Positions 8,308-17,821 of a DNA stretch of 64,000 nt are shown here, one piece after another. The stretch covers positions 186,001 through 250,000 of the forward strand of contig NZ_JALKCV010000002.1 of the NCBI RefSeq assembly GCF_023634065.1, written 5' to 3'. A program made the translations under genes and the position numbers. How positions within the stretch are numbered: the stretch's first letter is position 1; the number at the start of each line of letters is the position of its first letter. This stretch comes from Microbulbifer litoralis. Lineage in GTDB: Bacteria; Pseudomonadota; Gammaproteobacteria; Pseudomonadales; Cellvibrionaceae. The notes below the pieces were generated by a model. It did no database searches, was not told where the DNA came from, and saw only the letters and a list, made by a program, of their open reading frames with translations.

Positions 8308-9654
8308 TCAGGATTGTTGGGTCCACGGCAACCACAGGCTGATCTGCAGGCCGCCGCCGTCGCGATTGTGCAGTTGGATATTGCCGCCGTGGGCATCGAC
8401 GATCTCACGGCACAGTGCCAGGCCCAGCCCCATGCCCTGTGACTTGGTGGAGTAGAAGGGCAACAGGGCCTGCTGCAATACCTTCTCCCCCATACCGCAG
8501 CCGCGGTCGCTGACCACCAGTTGCTGGCCCTGGCGGTCGACGCGGATCTGCAATTCCGTATCGTCGCTGCCGGCCTCGTGTGCATTCTTGAACAGGTTCA
8601 GCAGCGCCTGTTCTATCTGCACCGGGTCGAAATATCCGGGCCTTTCCGGCAGCTCACCCTTCAGGGTGAAGGGCTGTAGCGGTGCCAGTCGATCAATCAG
8701 TTGTTGCCACTGTACTGCTTCACAGCTTGGGGCCGGCAATTTGGCAAAGCGGGCGTAACCCTGGGTAAACTCTGTCAGGTGTCGGCAGCGCTCGGCAATG
8801 GTGTCGAATACCCTGTCCAGGGCGGCGGGTTTGTGACTCGTGGTATTCGGAGCCGACGCGGAGGATTTATCCAGCTGCTGTGCCAACATCTTGCCACTGT
8901 GGGCCATAGAGGAAATCGGTGCGAGGGAGTTGTTCAGTTCATGGCTGATCAGGCGGATGACTTTTTTCCATACCTGCACTTCCGCGCGGGTCAGTTCGCG
9001 GGTCATCTCGCGAATCACGACCAGCCTATGGCGGTGTGCATTGAGGACAAAATAGCTGTTGCCGATATGCTGGGTTACGGCGCCGTCGGCGCCACTGTAA
9101 CTGAACAGGCCGTCCTCACGCCGGGCGATGGCATCCGCCAGTTCCGGAGAGCACTGTGACACTACCTGCTCGAGTCGCAGTCCCTGCAGTGGTTTGCCGT
9201 TGTTCAGCAGGTGGCGGGCACTGGTATTGGCATAGATGATGCGCTCATCCTGGTCCAGCAGCAGCAGGGTTTGCGGCGAGCTCTGGATGACGGTATCCAG
9301 CAACAATTCGCGCTGGTAAATATGCGCGCGCTCGCGCCGCAGTATTTCTGCCACTTCATTGTAGCGCCGGCCGATATGGCCCAGTTCGTCACGGCGCCGT
9401 ATGACCAGGGAGTTGGAGAAGTTGCCGTCGCGGAAATTCAACAGGCCACTTTCCAGTGCATCCAGGGCCCGGTTGAGCGACGCTGTCAGCGGCCGCAGCA
9501 GTGCCAGTGCTACCGCGACAGCCAGCAGCAGGCCGCCGGCCCAGGCGAGATAAATATCAATATCGAAATACAGCAGGGCAAACGGGATACTGGTACCGAC
9601 GGCGACCGCCAGCAGGGTTACGCCAAAGATACGGCCTTCAAGGCTGGTCTGCAT
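8308..9654 (-). CDS. Sensor histidine kinase of the efflux operon
   Basis: 448 residues. Two transmembrane helices close together (about 8-28 and 33-53) leave almost no periplasmic loop. Then come a HAMP-like linker (about 54-108), a PAS domain (about 115-215), a phospho-acceptor region with H238 in SHELNN, and a HATPase domain with the N box NLFKNAHEA, the G1 box DRGCGMG and the G2 box GMGLGLAL. The architecture matches NtrY-like kinases paired with sigma-54 response regulators. Such a small external loop suggests it senses a signal in or at the membrane. It lies 128 bp downstream of its presumed partner regulator on the same strand. Confidence 0.9.
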   Translation of the reverse strand: MQTSLEGRIFGVTLLAVAVGTSIPFALLYFDIDIYLAWAGGLLLAVAVALALLRPLTASLNRALDALESGLLNFRDGNFSNSLVIRRRDELGHIGRRYNEVAEILRRERAHIYQRELLLDTVIQSSPQTLLLLDQDERIIYANTSARHLLNNGKPLQGLRLEQVVSQCSPELADAIARREDGLFSYSGADGAVTQHIGNSYFVLNAHRHRLVVIREMTRELTRAEVQVWKKVIRLISHELNNSLAPISSMAHSGKMLAQQLDKSSASAPNTTSHKPAALDRVFDTIAERCRHLTEFTQGYARFAKLPAPSCEAVQWQQLIDRLAPLQPFTLKGELPERPGYFDPVQIEQALLNLFKNAHEAGSDDTELQIRVDRQGQQLVVSDRGCGMGEKVLQQALLPFYSTKSQGMGLGLALCREIVDAHGGNIQLHNRDGGGLQISLWLPWTQQS

Positions 9655-9782
9655 TCGCCTCCAACTCCCTCAATAGGTACGATTCGGGCGCGCCGGCCGG
9701 GCAGGGAGCCGCTGTGCGCACCGGCGGAAAGTGCTCCCTGTGTTTCCGCCACCCCTGGCGGTCGTGAACTCGCGGTTGCACA

Positions 9783-11138
9783 TCAGTAGGGAATACCGTA
9801 TTTATCCAACCGGCGGTACAGGGCCTGCCGGCTGAGGCCGAGTTCGCGCGCCGCCTGGGCAATAATGCCATTGCAGCTGGCGAGCGTCTGCTCGAGCAGT
9901 TCGCGGCTGGGCTCAAAACTGAGTTCGGCCCTGGCGCCGGTATCCTGCTGCGGCAGTGCCAGGGTTTCCGCTTCGATGGTATCGCCACTGGTCAGTACGG
10001 CGGCCCGCTGCATGCTGTTCTGCAGTTCGCGCACGTTGCCGGGCCAGTGGTAGCGCACCAACGCCGACTGCGCCTGCGGTGACAACTGTTTTGTCTGGCC
10101 GATACCGTGATGCAGGAAGGCGAGGGCCAGCGGCAGTATGTCTTCGGCGCGATCGCGCAACGCGGGCACTTTCAGTTCAATCACATTCAGGCGGTAGAAC
10201 AGGTCCTGGCGAAAATGACCGGCGGCAATCTGCTGTGGCAGGTCACTGTTGGTGGCGCTGAGGACGCGCACGTTCACCCGACGCGTCTGGCTGCTGCCGA
10301 GCCGCTGGAATTCACCGGTCTGCAGTACCCGCAACAATTTGACCTGGCCGCTGGCGGAGAGTTCGCCGATCTCGTCCAAGAACAGGGTGCCGCCGTCGGC
10401 GGCCTCGAAACGGCCCTGGCGCGCGCGATTGCCAGCGCCGGTGTAGGCGCCCGCCTCGGCACCGAACAGCTCCGCCTCCATCAGTTCTTCCGGCAGTGCG
10501 CCCACGTTCACTTTCAGGTAGGGGCCGTCGCGCAGTGTCGAGTTGGCCTGCACGATATCGGCGATCTTTTCCTTGCCGGCGCCGTTGGGGCCGGTGATCA
10601 GCACCGGCACCTCCGAGCGTGCCACCTGGGTGGCCATTTCCAGCAGTTTCTGCATGGCACTGCTGCGGTAGACGATCTCCTGCAGGTCGAACTGCTGGCG
10701 CAGTTGCTGCCGCGCCTGCATGGCCTCCTGGCGGGAGTGGCGCTGCTGCGCCTGCAGCTCGCTCAGCTCCAGCAGGTTTTTGACCGTGGCCACCAGTTTG
10801 TGATCGTCCCAGGGCTTGCCGATATAGTCGGCGGCACCGGCCTTGACCAGTTCCACCGCCATTTCCAGTTGCGTCCAGGCCGTGAGCAGGATCACCGGCA
10901 GGTCCGGCTCTATCTCGCGGATGGCGAAAAACAGTTCGCGGCCCTCCTCGCCGGAGGTGGTATCTGCGGTGAAGTTCATGTCCTGGATCACCAGGCCGAT
11001 ATCCCCGTGCTCCCGCAGCAGCTGCAGCCCCGCTTGTGGTGTGACGGCACTGACGCAGTTCAGGTTATGCAGGGACAGCAACAGCTCCAGGGCGGAAATG
11101 ATGCCGGAGTTGTCGTCGATGATCAGAATTTTATCCAT
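9783..11138 (-). CDS. Sigma-54-dependent response regulator (NtrC family)
   Basis: 451 residues from the ATG at 11138 (MDKILIIDDN, a canonical receiver start; the frame runs further upstream through palindromic DNA). The receiver has phospho-acceptor D53 in IQDMNF. The AAA+ domain (about 155-375) has a variant Walker A GPNGAGKE, the sigma-54 contact loop GAYTGA (variant of GAFTGA) and FLDEIGEL. A Fis-type helix-turn-helix ends the protein (AARELGLSRQALYRRL). It should activate sigma-54 promoters when phosphorylated, presumably by the adjacent kinase. The consensus sigma-54 promoter before the HlyD gene makes this transporter operon its likely target. Confidence 0.93.
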   Translation of the reverse strand: MDKILIIDDNSGIISALELLLSLHNLNCVSAVTPQAGLQLLREHGDIGLVIQDMNFTADTTSGEEGRELFFAIREIEPDLPVILLTAWTQLEMAVELVKAGAADYIGKPWDDHKLVATVKNLLELSELQAQQRHSRQEAMQARQQLRQQFDLQEIVYRSSAMQKLLEMATQVARSEVPVLITGPNGAGKEKIADIVQANSTLRDGPYLKVNVGALPEELMEAELFGAEAGAYTGAGNRARQGRFEAADGGTLFLDEIGELSASGQVKLLRVLQTGEFQRLGSSQTRRVNVRVLSATNSDLPQQIAAGHFRQDLFYRLNVIELKVPALRDRAEDILPLALAFLHHGIGQTKQLSPQAQSALVRYHWPGNVRELQNSMQRAAVLTSGDTIEAETLALPQQDTGARAELSFEPSRELLEQTLASCNGIIAQAARELGLSRQALYRRLDKYGIPY

Positions 11139-11168
11139 AGGCGTGTTAAGTATTCCCGTGTTTCCATT

Positions 11169-11232
11169 GATGGGCACGCTGCGCGGGCGCCTTCGGCGTC
11201 CAAATCGGCAATCCTGCCGATTTGTGCCCATC
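11169..11232. repeat. Palindromic intergenic repeat
   Basis: Outer arms GATGGGCAC and GTGCCCATC enclose an inner hairpin AAATCGGCA-ATCC-TGCCGATTT and a smaller GGCGCCTTCGGCGTC hairpin. It lies between the second permease gene and the response regulator gene and could form a strong RNA structure in the operon transcript. Confidence 0.7.
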
Positions 11233-11247
11233 CTACGGAACCCTGCA

Positions 11248-11316
11248 TGTAGGAGCCTGCCCTGCAGGCGAATGGCAACGGGATCCGTTTTTTCGCCTGC
11301 AGGGCAGGCTCCTACA
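11248..11316. repeat. Long inverted repeat, REP-like
   Basis: Perfect 25-bp arms, beginning TGTAGGAGCCTGCCC on the left and ending GGCAGGCTCCTACA on the right, flank a 19-base loop. The TGTAGGAGC end is typical of REP-like elements common in pseudomonads and relatives; a shorter relative is at 20904-20926. Confidence 0.75.
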
Positions 11317-11328
11317 GCACAATCCTTT

Positions 11329-11358
11329 GAGTCCCGAGTCCCGAGTCCCGAGTCCCGA
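11329..11358. repeat. GAGTCCC heptamer tandem repeat (4 copies)
   Basis: Four exact copies of GAGTCCC plus GA end just before the stop codon of the second permease gene (11361). The same heptamer occurs at 14646-14687 and inside dnaX. Confidence 0.85.
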
Positions 11359-11360
11359 AT

Positions 11361-12566
11361 CTACACGCTGCGCGTGGCCGTCGCTGGCGAGATATTCGCC
11401 GCGCGCAGGGCCGGTACCAGCGCCGCCGCCAGGCTGACACCGAGCAGTATTAAGGCACAGGTGAGCGTCGTCGACAACGGCAGGGCCGGCTGGTCGAACT
11501 CGCTGGCGAGGAAGTGGTTGAAGATCTGTGCCGCCGCCACGCCGATCGCAATCCCACTTGCGGCGATCAGCAGGTTCTCCAGCAGGAAATAGCGGCTGAT
11601 GGCGGTGCGTGTGGCACCGAGGGCGCGGCGCACGCCTATCTGCTTCTGCCGCTGGGTGATCCAGAAAACCGTAAGGCCGACAATGCCGAGGGCGACGATA
11701 AAGGTGAGCAGGCCCACCACGCCGCTCAATACGGTGATCATGGTATTGTCACCGGCATAGGAGCGATTCAACTGCTCCTCCAGGGTTTTGACGTCGACTA
11801 CGCGCCGAGGGTCGCGTTCGGCCAGTTTTTCCTGCAGCAGTTTCGCCACCGCGTCCCGCTGCCCCGGTTCGGCACGGATGATATAGTCGAACCACTGGGT
11901 GTCCATGATCATCGGCAAAAAAATCGAGTTGCCGGCAATGGGGGAATTCGGCCAGGGGCCGAGATTGCGTTCCACTATGCCGACGATCTCCATGGGATGG
12001 TCGCCACCTCCGTAGTAGATGGATTTGCCCAGTGCCTCGCCACCGGCAAAGAGTTTGTCGGCCAGTTGTTGCGTGATTACGGTTGTGTCCGGCTGCCAGG
12101 TAGATTCGCGGCCGATTTCGCGGATTTCGTTGGCGGTAAAGTTGCGGCCGGCAACCAGTCGCATGCCGAGGGCGTCGATAAAGTGTTCATCCACGCGGAA
12201 GGTGGCGGAGTTGGTTGCACCTATCTCCTGATTGGGTTTGGTGTGAAAGCCGGCGGAGGAGCCGCCGCCGGCCAGCGGTGCGCGGCTTACGGTGGCGGCC
12301 ACCACGCCGGGAAGCTGTCGCATCATGTCCAGGTCCAGGCGGAAGGCCTCCATTCTGTCATAGTCCTTGGGAATGGGCATAAAGTTGGCTGTGACGATAT
12401 CCTCCACGGCCACTCCGGTGGGGCGTGCAATGGTATCCATCCGCTCCTGTATCACTACCGTGGCGTTGCCGACGATGGCCAGGGTCAGGCCCAGCTGCAC
12501 GGCGATCAGCAGCGCGGAAATCTTGTGGCGCCAGAGCGCCGATAAAATGGGTCTCAGTTCCAGCAT
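11361..12566 (-). CDS. ABC transporter permease (MacB/FtsX type)
   Basis: 401 residues: an N-terminal transmembrane helix (about 15-38), a periplasmic MacB_PCD-like domain (about 40-270), and three C-terminal helices with the FtsX-type cytoplasmic motif QIGVRRALGATR between the first and second. It is the second of two unequal permeases, probably a heterodimeric pair with the upstream one. Such MacB-like transporters act as periplasmic mechanotransmitters that move peptides, macrolides or lipoproteins through an outer-membrane channel. It starts 27 bp after the other permease gene. No TolC-like gene is adjacent. Substrate unknown. Confidence 0.9.
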   Translation of the reverse strand: MLELRPILSALWRHKISALLIAVQLGLTLAIVGNATVVIQERMDTIARPTGVAVEDIVTANFMPIPKDYDRMEAFRLDLDMMRQLPGVVAATVSRAPLAGGGSSAGFHTKPNQEIGATNSATFRVDEHFIDALGMRLVAGRNFTANEIREIGRESTWQPDTTVITQQLADKLFAGGEALGKSIYYGGGDHPMEIVGIVERNLGPWPNSPIAGNSIFLPMIMDTQWFDYIIRAEPGQRDAVAKLLQEKLAERDPRRVVDVKTLEEQLNRSYAGDNTMITVLSGVVGLLTFIVALGIVGLTVFWITQRQKQIGVRRALGATRTAISRYFLLENLLIAASGIAIGVAAAQIFNHFLASEFDQPALPLSTTLTCALILLGVSLAAALVPALRAANISPATATRSV

Positions 12567-12593
12567 GGCATTTCTCCTTTGTCCTCGCGGGCC

Positions 12594-13907
12594 TTATTGG
12601 GTTTTCAGGTAAATGGAGGGGTTGGTGCGGCTGATGCGCCACGCAGGGTAGAGGCCGGCCAGCAGGCTGGACAGAATCGCCAGGCCGATGGCGGACAGCA
12701 TCATCAGCCAGTCCATGGAGGCCACGCGGTCCATATAGCCCATCGCCAAGTGGCGGATCAGCGTCAGCCCGGCCATGGTGAGCAGTATGCCGGCCAGGCC
12801 ACCGGCGAGACCGATACAGCCGCTCTCCACCAAGTGCTGGCTGAATACCGCCTTGCGGCTTGCGCCCAGGGCGCGGCGCACACCCGCCTCCGGTGCCTTG
12901 CGCAGGAATTTGGCCAGCAACAGTGCAACGGCGTTGACCAGGCAGACCAGCAGGAAGGACAGGGAAAGCCAGTTGAGCATGCGGGCATCATCGTCCACGA
13001 CTTCGTTAAGCACCAGCCACTCGGAAGGTTTGCTGAGACCGAATTTCAGTGGGCGCGGAAAGCGGCCCTGTTGCTTTTGCTCGCGGATGAAACCAGTCAG
13101 GTAGTCCCGGTAGCGTTCCAGCTGTTCCTTGCTGTCCAGTTGCACCCAGTATTGAACCCACACGTACTCGCTGCCCAGATAGCCCTCGTAGCTGTCGATA
13201 TCTTCCGTCAGCCAGCCGTTGGTATTACCCCAGGGGTAAATCTCCAGGGAGCGGTGCAGGCCAAAGGGTATGAAGACTTCAGCGGATTCCAGGAAATCCC
13301 CGTTGTTGAGGTCATGCACCTTGGGGCTGGGTTGCCAGTGTTCGATAACGCCCACGACCCTGAAAGGTGTGCCGTTGAAATTCACCGTGCGACCCACACT
13401 GTTTTCGCCGTTGAACAACTTCTCGTTGGTTTCCTGTGACAGTACTATCTGGTAGACGGGATTGTTGTCCGCTTCGCTGGACCAGGTGCCACCGTAGGTG
13501 AAGGGGACATCGAAGAGGGTAAAGAAATCCCGGCTGGTGACCCGGGCCTCGGCGGTATAGGGGCGCATTTCCGAGTCGTCCCGGTTTACCGGACCGCCCC
13601 AGCGGTGCATGGCCACCTGGTGAGTGGGGATATCGGAACGCAGCAGGCTGGTCGCATCCTTGTAAGTGATCTGCCAGGGCATTTCACTGGGATTGTTCCT
13701 GGCTTCGTGCGGATCCCAGCTATCCAGCTGCAGCGCGTAGAGCACATCGTCTTTGTCCGCCAGTGCATTGCGCGACATCATATAGTTGAGCGTCAGTGTG
13801 GTCATGGACGCGCCCACACCCACGGCAATGGCGGCCACCATCAGCGCGCTCAGGATCGGCGTGCCGCGCAGGCTGCGCAGGGCCAGGGAAATATAGTATC
13901 CGAACAT
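12594..13907 (-). CDS. ABC transporter permease (MacB/FtsX type)
   Basis: 437 residues with the MacB layout: N-terminal helix (about 18-42), large periplasmic domain (about 45-305), then three C-terminal helices with the AGVRRALGASRKAVFSQH coupling region, close to the equivalent segment of its partner. It follows the ATPase gene by 12 bp, so translational coupling is likely. Two dissimilar permeases with one ATPase are typical of stress-induced peptide-efflux systems rather than the single fused MacB. Confidence 0.9.
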   Translation of the reverse strand: MFGYYISLALRSLRGTPILSALMVAAIAVGVGASMTTLTLNYMMSRNALADKDDVLYALQLDSWDPHEARNNPSEMPWQITYKDATSLLRSDIPTHQVAMHRWGGPVNRDDSEMRPYTAEARVTSRDFFTLFDVPFTYGGTWSSEADNNPVYQIVLSQETNEKLFNGENSVGRTVNFNGTPFRVVGVIEHWQPSPKVHDLNNGDFLESAEVFIPFGLHRSLEIYPWGNTNGWLTEDIDSYEGYLGSEYVWVQYWVQLDSKEQLERYRDYLTGFIREQKQQGRFPRPLKFGLSKPSEWLVLNEVVDDDARMLNWLSLSFLLVCLVNAVALLLAKFLRKAPEAGVRRALGASRKAVFSQHLVESGCIGLAGGLAGILLTMAGLTLIRHLAMGYMDRVASMDWLMMLSAIGLAILSSLLAGLYPAWRISRTNPSIYLKTQ

Positions 13908-13919
13908 GGTGGGGTCTCC

Positions 13920-14624
<705 letters not shown>

Positions 14625-14645
14625 GATGGTTTTCCTATTGTTGTC

Positions 14646-14687
14646 GGGACTCGGGACTCGGGACTCGGGACTCGGGACTCGGGACTC
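14646..14687. repeat. GGGACTC heptamer tandem repeat (6 copies)
   Basis: Six exact copies of GGGACTC (complement GAGTCCC) lie between the HlyD and ATPase genes, about 20 bp before the ATPase start codon, so they would be in the leader of that cistron. Confidence 0.95.
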
Positions 14688-14690
14688 GTG

Positions 14691-14742
14691 TAGGGTGCGC
14701 CGTGCGCACCGTTGGTATTTGCGGTACGCACGGCGCACCCTA
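14691..14742. repeat. Inverted repeat overlapping the HlyD stop codon
   Basis: TAGGGTGCGCCGTGCG (14691-14706) pairs perfectly with CGCACGGCGCACCCTA (14727-14742). The HlyD stop codon (14740-14742) is formed by the outer end of the repeat. A hairpin here may act as a partial terminator or stabiliser between adaptor and ATPase cistrons. Confidence 0.8.
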
Positions 14743-16020
14743 TTGTTTCAACGCAACCACTTGCGCTTTTTCCAGTTGTTCGGCTGAGGAGATAATGATC
14801 TGGTCGCCTTCGCTGAGGCCGGAGACGATTTCCACCCGGTTCATGCCCAGCGCGCCTATCTGGATCGGCACCCGCTCGGCCTGTTGTTCGCCGTTGAGGC
14901 GAAAGGCGTAGCGGCCGCCGCTCTGATCGAGAAAGGCACCGCGCTTGACCAGCATGACGTCCTCGCGGTTTTCCAGCAGAATGCGGGCGGTCAGGCGCAG
15001 GTTCTGGCGCAGGTTTTGCGGTTGTTCTTCAGTAAAGCGCACCCGCGCCTGTACCTGGTTGTCGATCACTTCCGGGGAGATGGCGGTGATCTCGCCGGGT
15101 AGCCTGCGGCCGCCCAGGTTGATCTCCACAGCCATGGCCAGGCCCAGGTCGTCGGCGTAGTTTTCCGGCACGGCGGCTTCCAGTTCGAAGCTGGTCAGGT
15201 CGACCACTGTGATCAATGGGGCGTTGGCGGCCACGGCACTGCGCTGCACGACGGCCAGGCTGCCGATGGTGCCGTCCACCGGCGACAGGATTTCCAGGTC
15301 GCGCACCTTGCGTTCCAGTTCCTCCACCTGCAGCTTCTGTTGCGAGACCTGCAGTTCCAGTGTCCGGGTTTCGAAAACCAGGGCTTCCTTCTCCAGTTCG
15401 GCATTCTGCACCGCCTGTTGGTATTCCAGTTCGGCGCGGGCCAGGTCATCGCCGGCCTTTTCGAAATCCAGCCGCGGAATGATCTGTTTTTCCAGCGACA
15501 GCTCGGCCCGCTTCAGTTCGCGGCGGGCCGCGGTGAGTTCGACTTTGGCCAGGTCCGCTTTCTGCCGATTCTCCAGTTGCTTGCGCTTGGCCTGGATTTT
15601 CTGGCGCTGCAATTCCACCGTCAGCTTGGTGAACAGGGCCCGCTCCTGGGCGAGGCGGTTGGAAAGTTCGGGACTGTCGACTTCCGCCAGCAACTGGCCC
15701 TGCTCGACACTGTCACCGGCTTTGACCGAAAACTTGACGATGCCCTGGGCGGGGCTGAACAGGGTGGGGCTGTTGGCTGCCACCATGCGGCCCTGGACCA
15801 CCAGGTCGCGAACCAGGTCGCCGCGCTCCACCTGGGCGACATTGATGCGGGACAGTGACAGGGTGCCGTCCACCGAGCCGGTGGCCCACCAGGCCTTGAT
15901 CCCCCAACTGAGGAAAACGAGGGTAAAGAGGCCAGCAGTGGCGGCCTTGAGGAATCCGGGTCTTTTCCACAGGGGAGCGCTGTCGATACGGGTGTCCTGG
16001 CCGGAGGTGTCTCTGATCAT
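14740..16020 (-). CDS. HlyD/MacA-family periplasmic adaptor
   Basis: 426 residues from ATG 16020 (the frame is open to 16440, but those codons run through the promoter region). A cytoplasmic N-terminus of about 28 residues precedes one transmembrane helix (about 28-50). Then come a biotinyl-lipoyl-like half (VKAGDSVEQGQLLAEVDS), a long charged coiled-coil hairpin (about 115-245, rich in Glu/Leu/Arg/Lys), the second lipoyl half (ILSPVDGTIGS) and beta-barrel domains. It bridges the inner-membrane ABC permeases to an outer-membrane channel. First gene of a minus-strand operon, directly behind a sigma-54 promoter. Confidence 0.92.
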   Translation of the reverse strand: MIRDTSGQDTRIDSAPLWKRPGFLKAATAGLFTLVFLSWGIKAWWATGSVDGTLSLSRINVAQVERGDLVRDLVVQGRMVAANSPTLFSPAQGIVKFSVKAGDSVEQGQLLAEVDSPELSNRLAQERALFTKLTVELQRQKIQAKRKQLENRQKADLAKVELTAARRELKRAELSLEKQIIPRLDFEKAGDDLARAELEYQQAVQNAELEKEALVFETRTLELQVSQQKLQVEELERKVRDLEILSPVDGTIGSLAVVQRSAVAANAPLITVVDLTSFELEAAVPENYADDLGLAMAVEINLGGRRLPGEITAISPEVIDNQVQARVRFTEEQPQNLRQNLRLTARILLENREDVMLVKRGAFLDQSGGRYAFRLNGEQQAERVPIQIGALGMNRVEIVSGLSEGDQIIISSAEQLEKAQVVALKQ

Positions 16021-16132
16021 TGCGGTTGTCCGTCTCTCTTCTGTTCTTGTGCCGGCGCGCTGTATGGAAGTCTGACGCGCCGGCGTTGAAGCCTGGATGC
16101 ACGGGGCGTGTCGCCCCGCTTGAAGGCCATAC

Positions 16133-16149
16133 AGCAAGGGCCGTGCCAG
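16133..16149 (-). promoter_or_regulatory. Sigma-54 promoter of the efflux operon
   Basis: On the minus strand the sequence is CTGGCACGGCCCTTGCT, an exact fit to the -24/-12 consensus TGGCACG-N4-TTGC. It points at the HlyD gene, whose ATG is about 110 bp downstream. A sigma-54 response regulator gene lies in the same operon, making an autoregulated circuit likely. Confidence 0.85.
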
Positions 16150-16223
16150 TTTTTTAACTATCGTTAAGTGTCTGAAATTAAAGGTAATTTCCAGTTTTCT
16201 CGGAGGAGGGACTGGAGGCCAGG

Positions 16224-16267
16224 TGTCCGCTGGATGTGTCCGCTGTCCGGCGCCCGCAGTCCGGACA
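16224..16267. promoter_or_regulatory. Candidate enhancer: TGTCCG repeats
   Basis: TGTCCG occurs three times (16224-16229, 16237-16242, 16244-16249) with an inverted CGGACA at 16262-16267. The cluster is 75-120 bp upstream of the sigma-54 promoter, the usual place for activator sites. Binding by the operon's own regulator is inference. Confidence 0.55.
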
Positions 16268-16327
16268 CCTGCGGCGGTTTGTGGTAGAGTGCGCGGCCTT
16301 TTTTGACCAGATCGTTCGCTCGTCCCT

Positions 16328-17821
16328 ATGCTGCTCTCTTCTTCCAAGGCCGACTGGTTCGGCAATATCCGTCGCGACGTACTCGCTGGCCTGGTCGTCG
16401 CACTGGCGCTGATTCCCGAAGCCATTTCCTTTTCCATCATCGCCGAGGTGGACCCGCGGGTCGGCCTCTACGCGTCCTTCTGTATCGCGGTGGTGATTGC
16501 CTTTGTCGGTGGCCGGCCCGGCATGATTTCGGCGGCCACCGGCGCCATGGCGTTGCTGATGGTGACGCTGGTAAAGGAGCACGGGCTGCAGTACCTGTTG
16601 GCGGCGACGGTGCTGACCGGGGTGCTGCAGATCGCGGCCGGCTACCTGAAGCTGGACAACTTGATGAGCTTTGTCTCGCGGGCGGTGGTGACCGGATTCG
16701 TCAATGCGCTGGCGATACTGATTTTCGTGGCGCAGCTGCCGGAGCTCACGGACGTTACCTGGCATGTCTATGCGATGACGGCTGCCGGTCTGGGGATCAT
16801 TTACCTGTTCCCGACTATTCCGGTGATCGGCAAAATCATACCGTCGCCGCTGGTCTGTATCCTGCTGCTGACTGCGGTGGCGGTGATCCTGGGGCTGGAT
16901 ATCCGCACCGTCGACGACAAGGGTGAACTGCCGGACACGCTGCCGGTTTTCCTGTGGCCGGATGTGCCGCTGAATTTTGAGACGCTACAGATCATTTTCC
17001 CCTATTCCGCGGCGCTGGCAGTGGTGGGCCTGCTGGAATCCCTGATGACGGCCACGATCGTCGATGACCTGACCGACACCCCGAGCGACAAGAACCGGGA
17101 GTGCAAGGGCCAGGGCATCGCCAATATTGCTACCGGCATGATGGGGGGGATGGCGGGCTGCGCGATGATCGGCCAGTCGGTAATCAATGTGAAATCCGGC
17201 GGCCGCGGCCGTCTGTCGACGCTGGTGGCCGGTATCGGCCTGCTGTTGCTGGTGGTCTTTCTCAGCGACTGGGTGGCGGTGATCCCGATGGCGGCCCTGG
17301 TGGCGGTGATGATCATGGTATCCATCGGCACCTTCAACTGGGATTCCATCCGCAACCTGAAGGAGCACCCGCTGTCCACCAACCTGGTGATGCTGGCTAC
17401 GGTGATTGTGGTAGTGTGGACCCACAATCTGGCCTATGGTGTATTGGTTGGTGTTCTGCTGGCCTCCCTGTTCTTTGCCAACAAGGTGGGCCATTTCATG
17501 TACATCAGTTCCGAACTGGACGAAGAACAGGGTATTCGCACCTACAAGGTAGCGGGGCAGGTATTCTTCAACTCCGCCGACAAGTTTGTCGCCGCTTTCG
17601 ATTTCAAGGAGGTGGTGGACAAGGTTGTGATCGACCTGGAGCGCGCCCACTTCTGGGATATCTCTGCGGTCCACGCATTGGACAAGTCGGTGGTGAAATT
17701 CCGTCGCGAGGGAGCCGAGGTGGAGCTGGTCGGGTTGAACGAGGCCAGCGAGACCATCGTCGACCGCTTCGGTGTACACGACAAGCCTGAAGAAATCGAA
17801 CGGGTCCTCGGAGGACATTGA
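16328..17821 (+). CDS. SulP-family anion transporter with STAS domain
   Basis: 497 residues, an inner-membrane SLC26/SulP transporter. The N-terminal signature region runs from [19 protein letters not shown], followed by about ten further hydrophobic segments to roughly residue 390. The cytoplasmic C-terminus (about 400-497) is a STAS domain with [17 protein letters not shown]. Family members carry sulfate, bicarbonate or C4-dicarboxylates; the sequence does not settle which. Its stop codon overlaps the ATG of the universal stress protein gene, an arrangement often seen for SulP-Usp pairs. Confidence 0.93.
   Translation: MLLSSSKADWFGNIRRDVLAGLVVALALIPEAISFSIIAEVDPRVGLYASFCIAVVIAFVGGRPGMISAATGAMALLMVTLVKEHGLQYLLAATVLTGVLQIAAGYLKLDNLMSFVSRAVVTGFVNALAILIFVAQLPELTDVTWHVYAMTAAGLGIIYLFPTIPVIGKIIPSPLVCILLLTAVAVILGLDIRTVDDKGELPDTLPVFLWPDVPLNFETLQIIFPYSAALAVVGLLESLMTATIVDDLTDTPSDKNRECKGQGIANIATGMMGGMAGCAMIGQSVINVKSGGRGRLSTLVAGIGLLLLVVFLSDWVAVIPMAALVAVMIMVSIGTFNWDSIRNLKEHPLSTNLVMLATVIVVVWTHNLAYGVLVGVLLASLFFANKVGHFMYISSELDEEQGIRTYKVAGQVFFNSADKFVAAFDFKEVVDKVVIDLERAHFWDISAVHALDKSVVKFRREGAEVELVGLNEASETIVDRFGVHDKPEEIERVLGGH

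Larger units (their letters stand above)
16021..16327. other. Divergent regulatory region of the efflux operon and SulP gene
   Basis: No gene. It contains, from the HlyD side, a leader of about 110 bases, the sigma-54 promoter (16133-16149), an AT-rich stretch (16150-16200) and the TGTCCG repeat cluster (16224-16267). The SulP gene starts to the right, so its promoter overlaps the enhancer region. Confidence 0.7.

Noticed and set aside
14625..14738. N-terminal extension of the ABC ATPase reading [12 protein letters not shown] residues
   Set aside because: Translated from GGGACTC heptamers and a palindrome; the family N-terminus begins at 14624.
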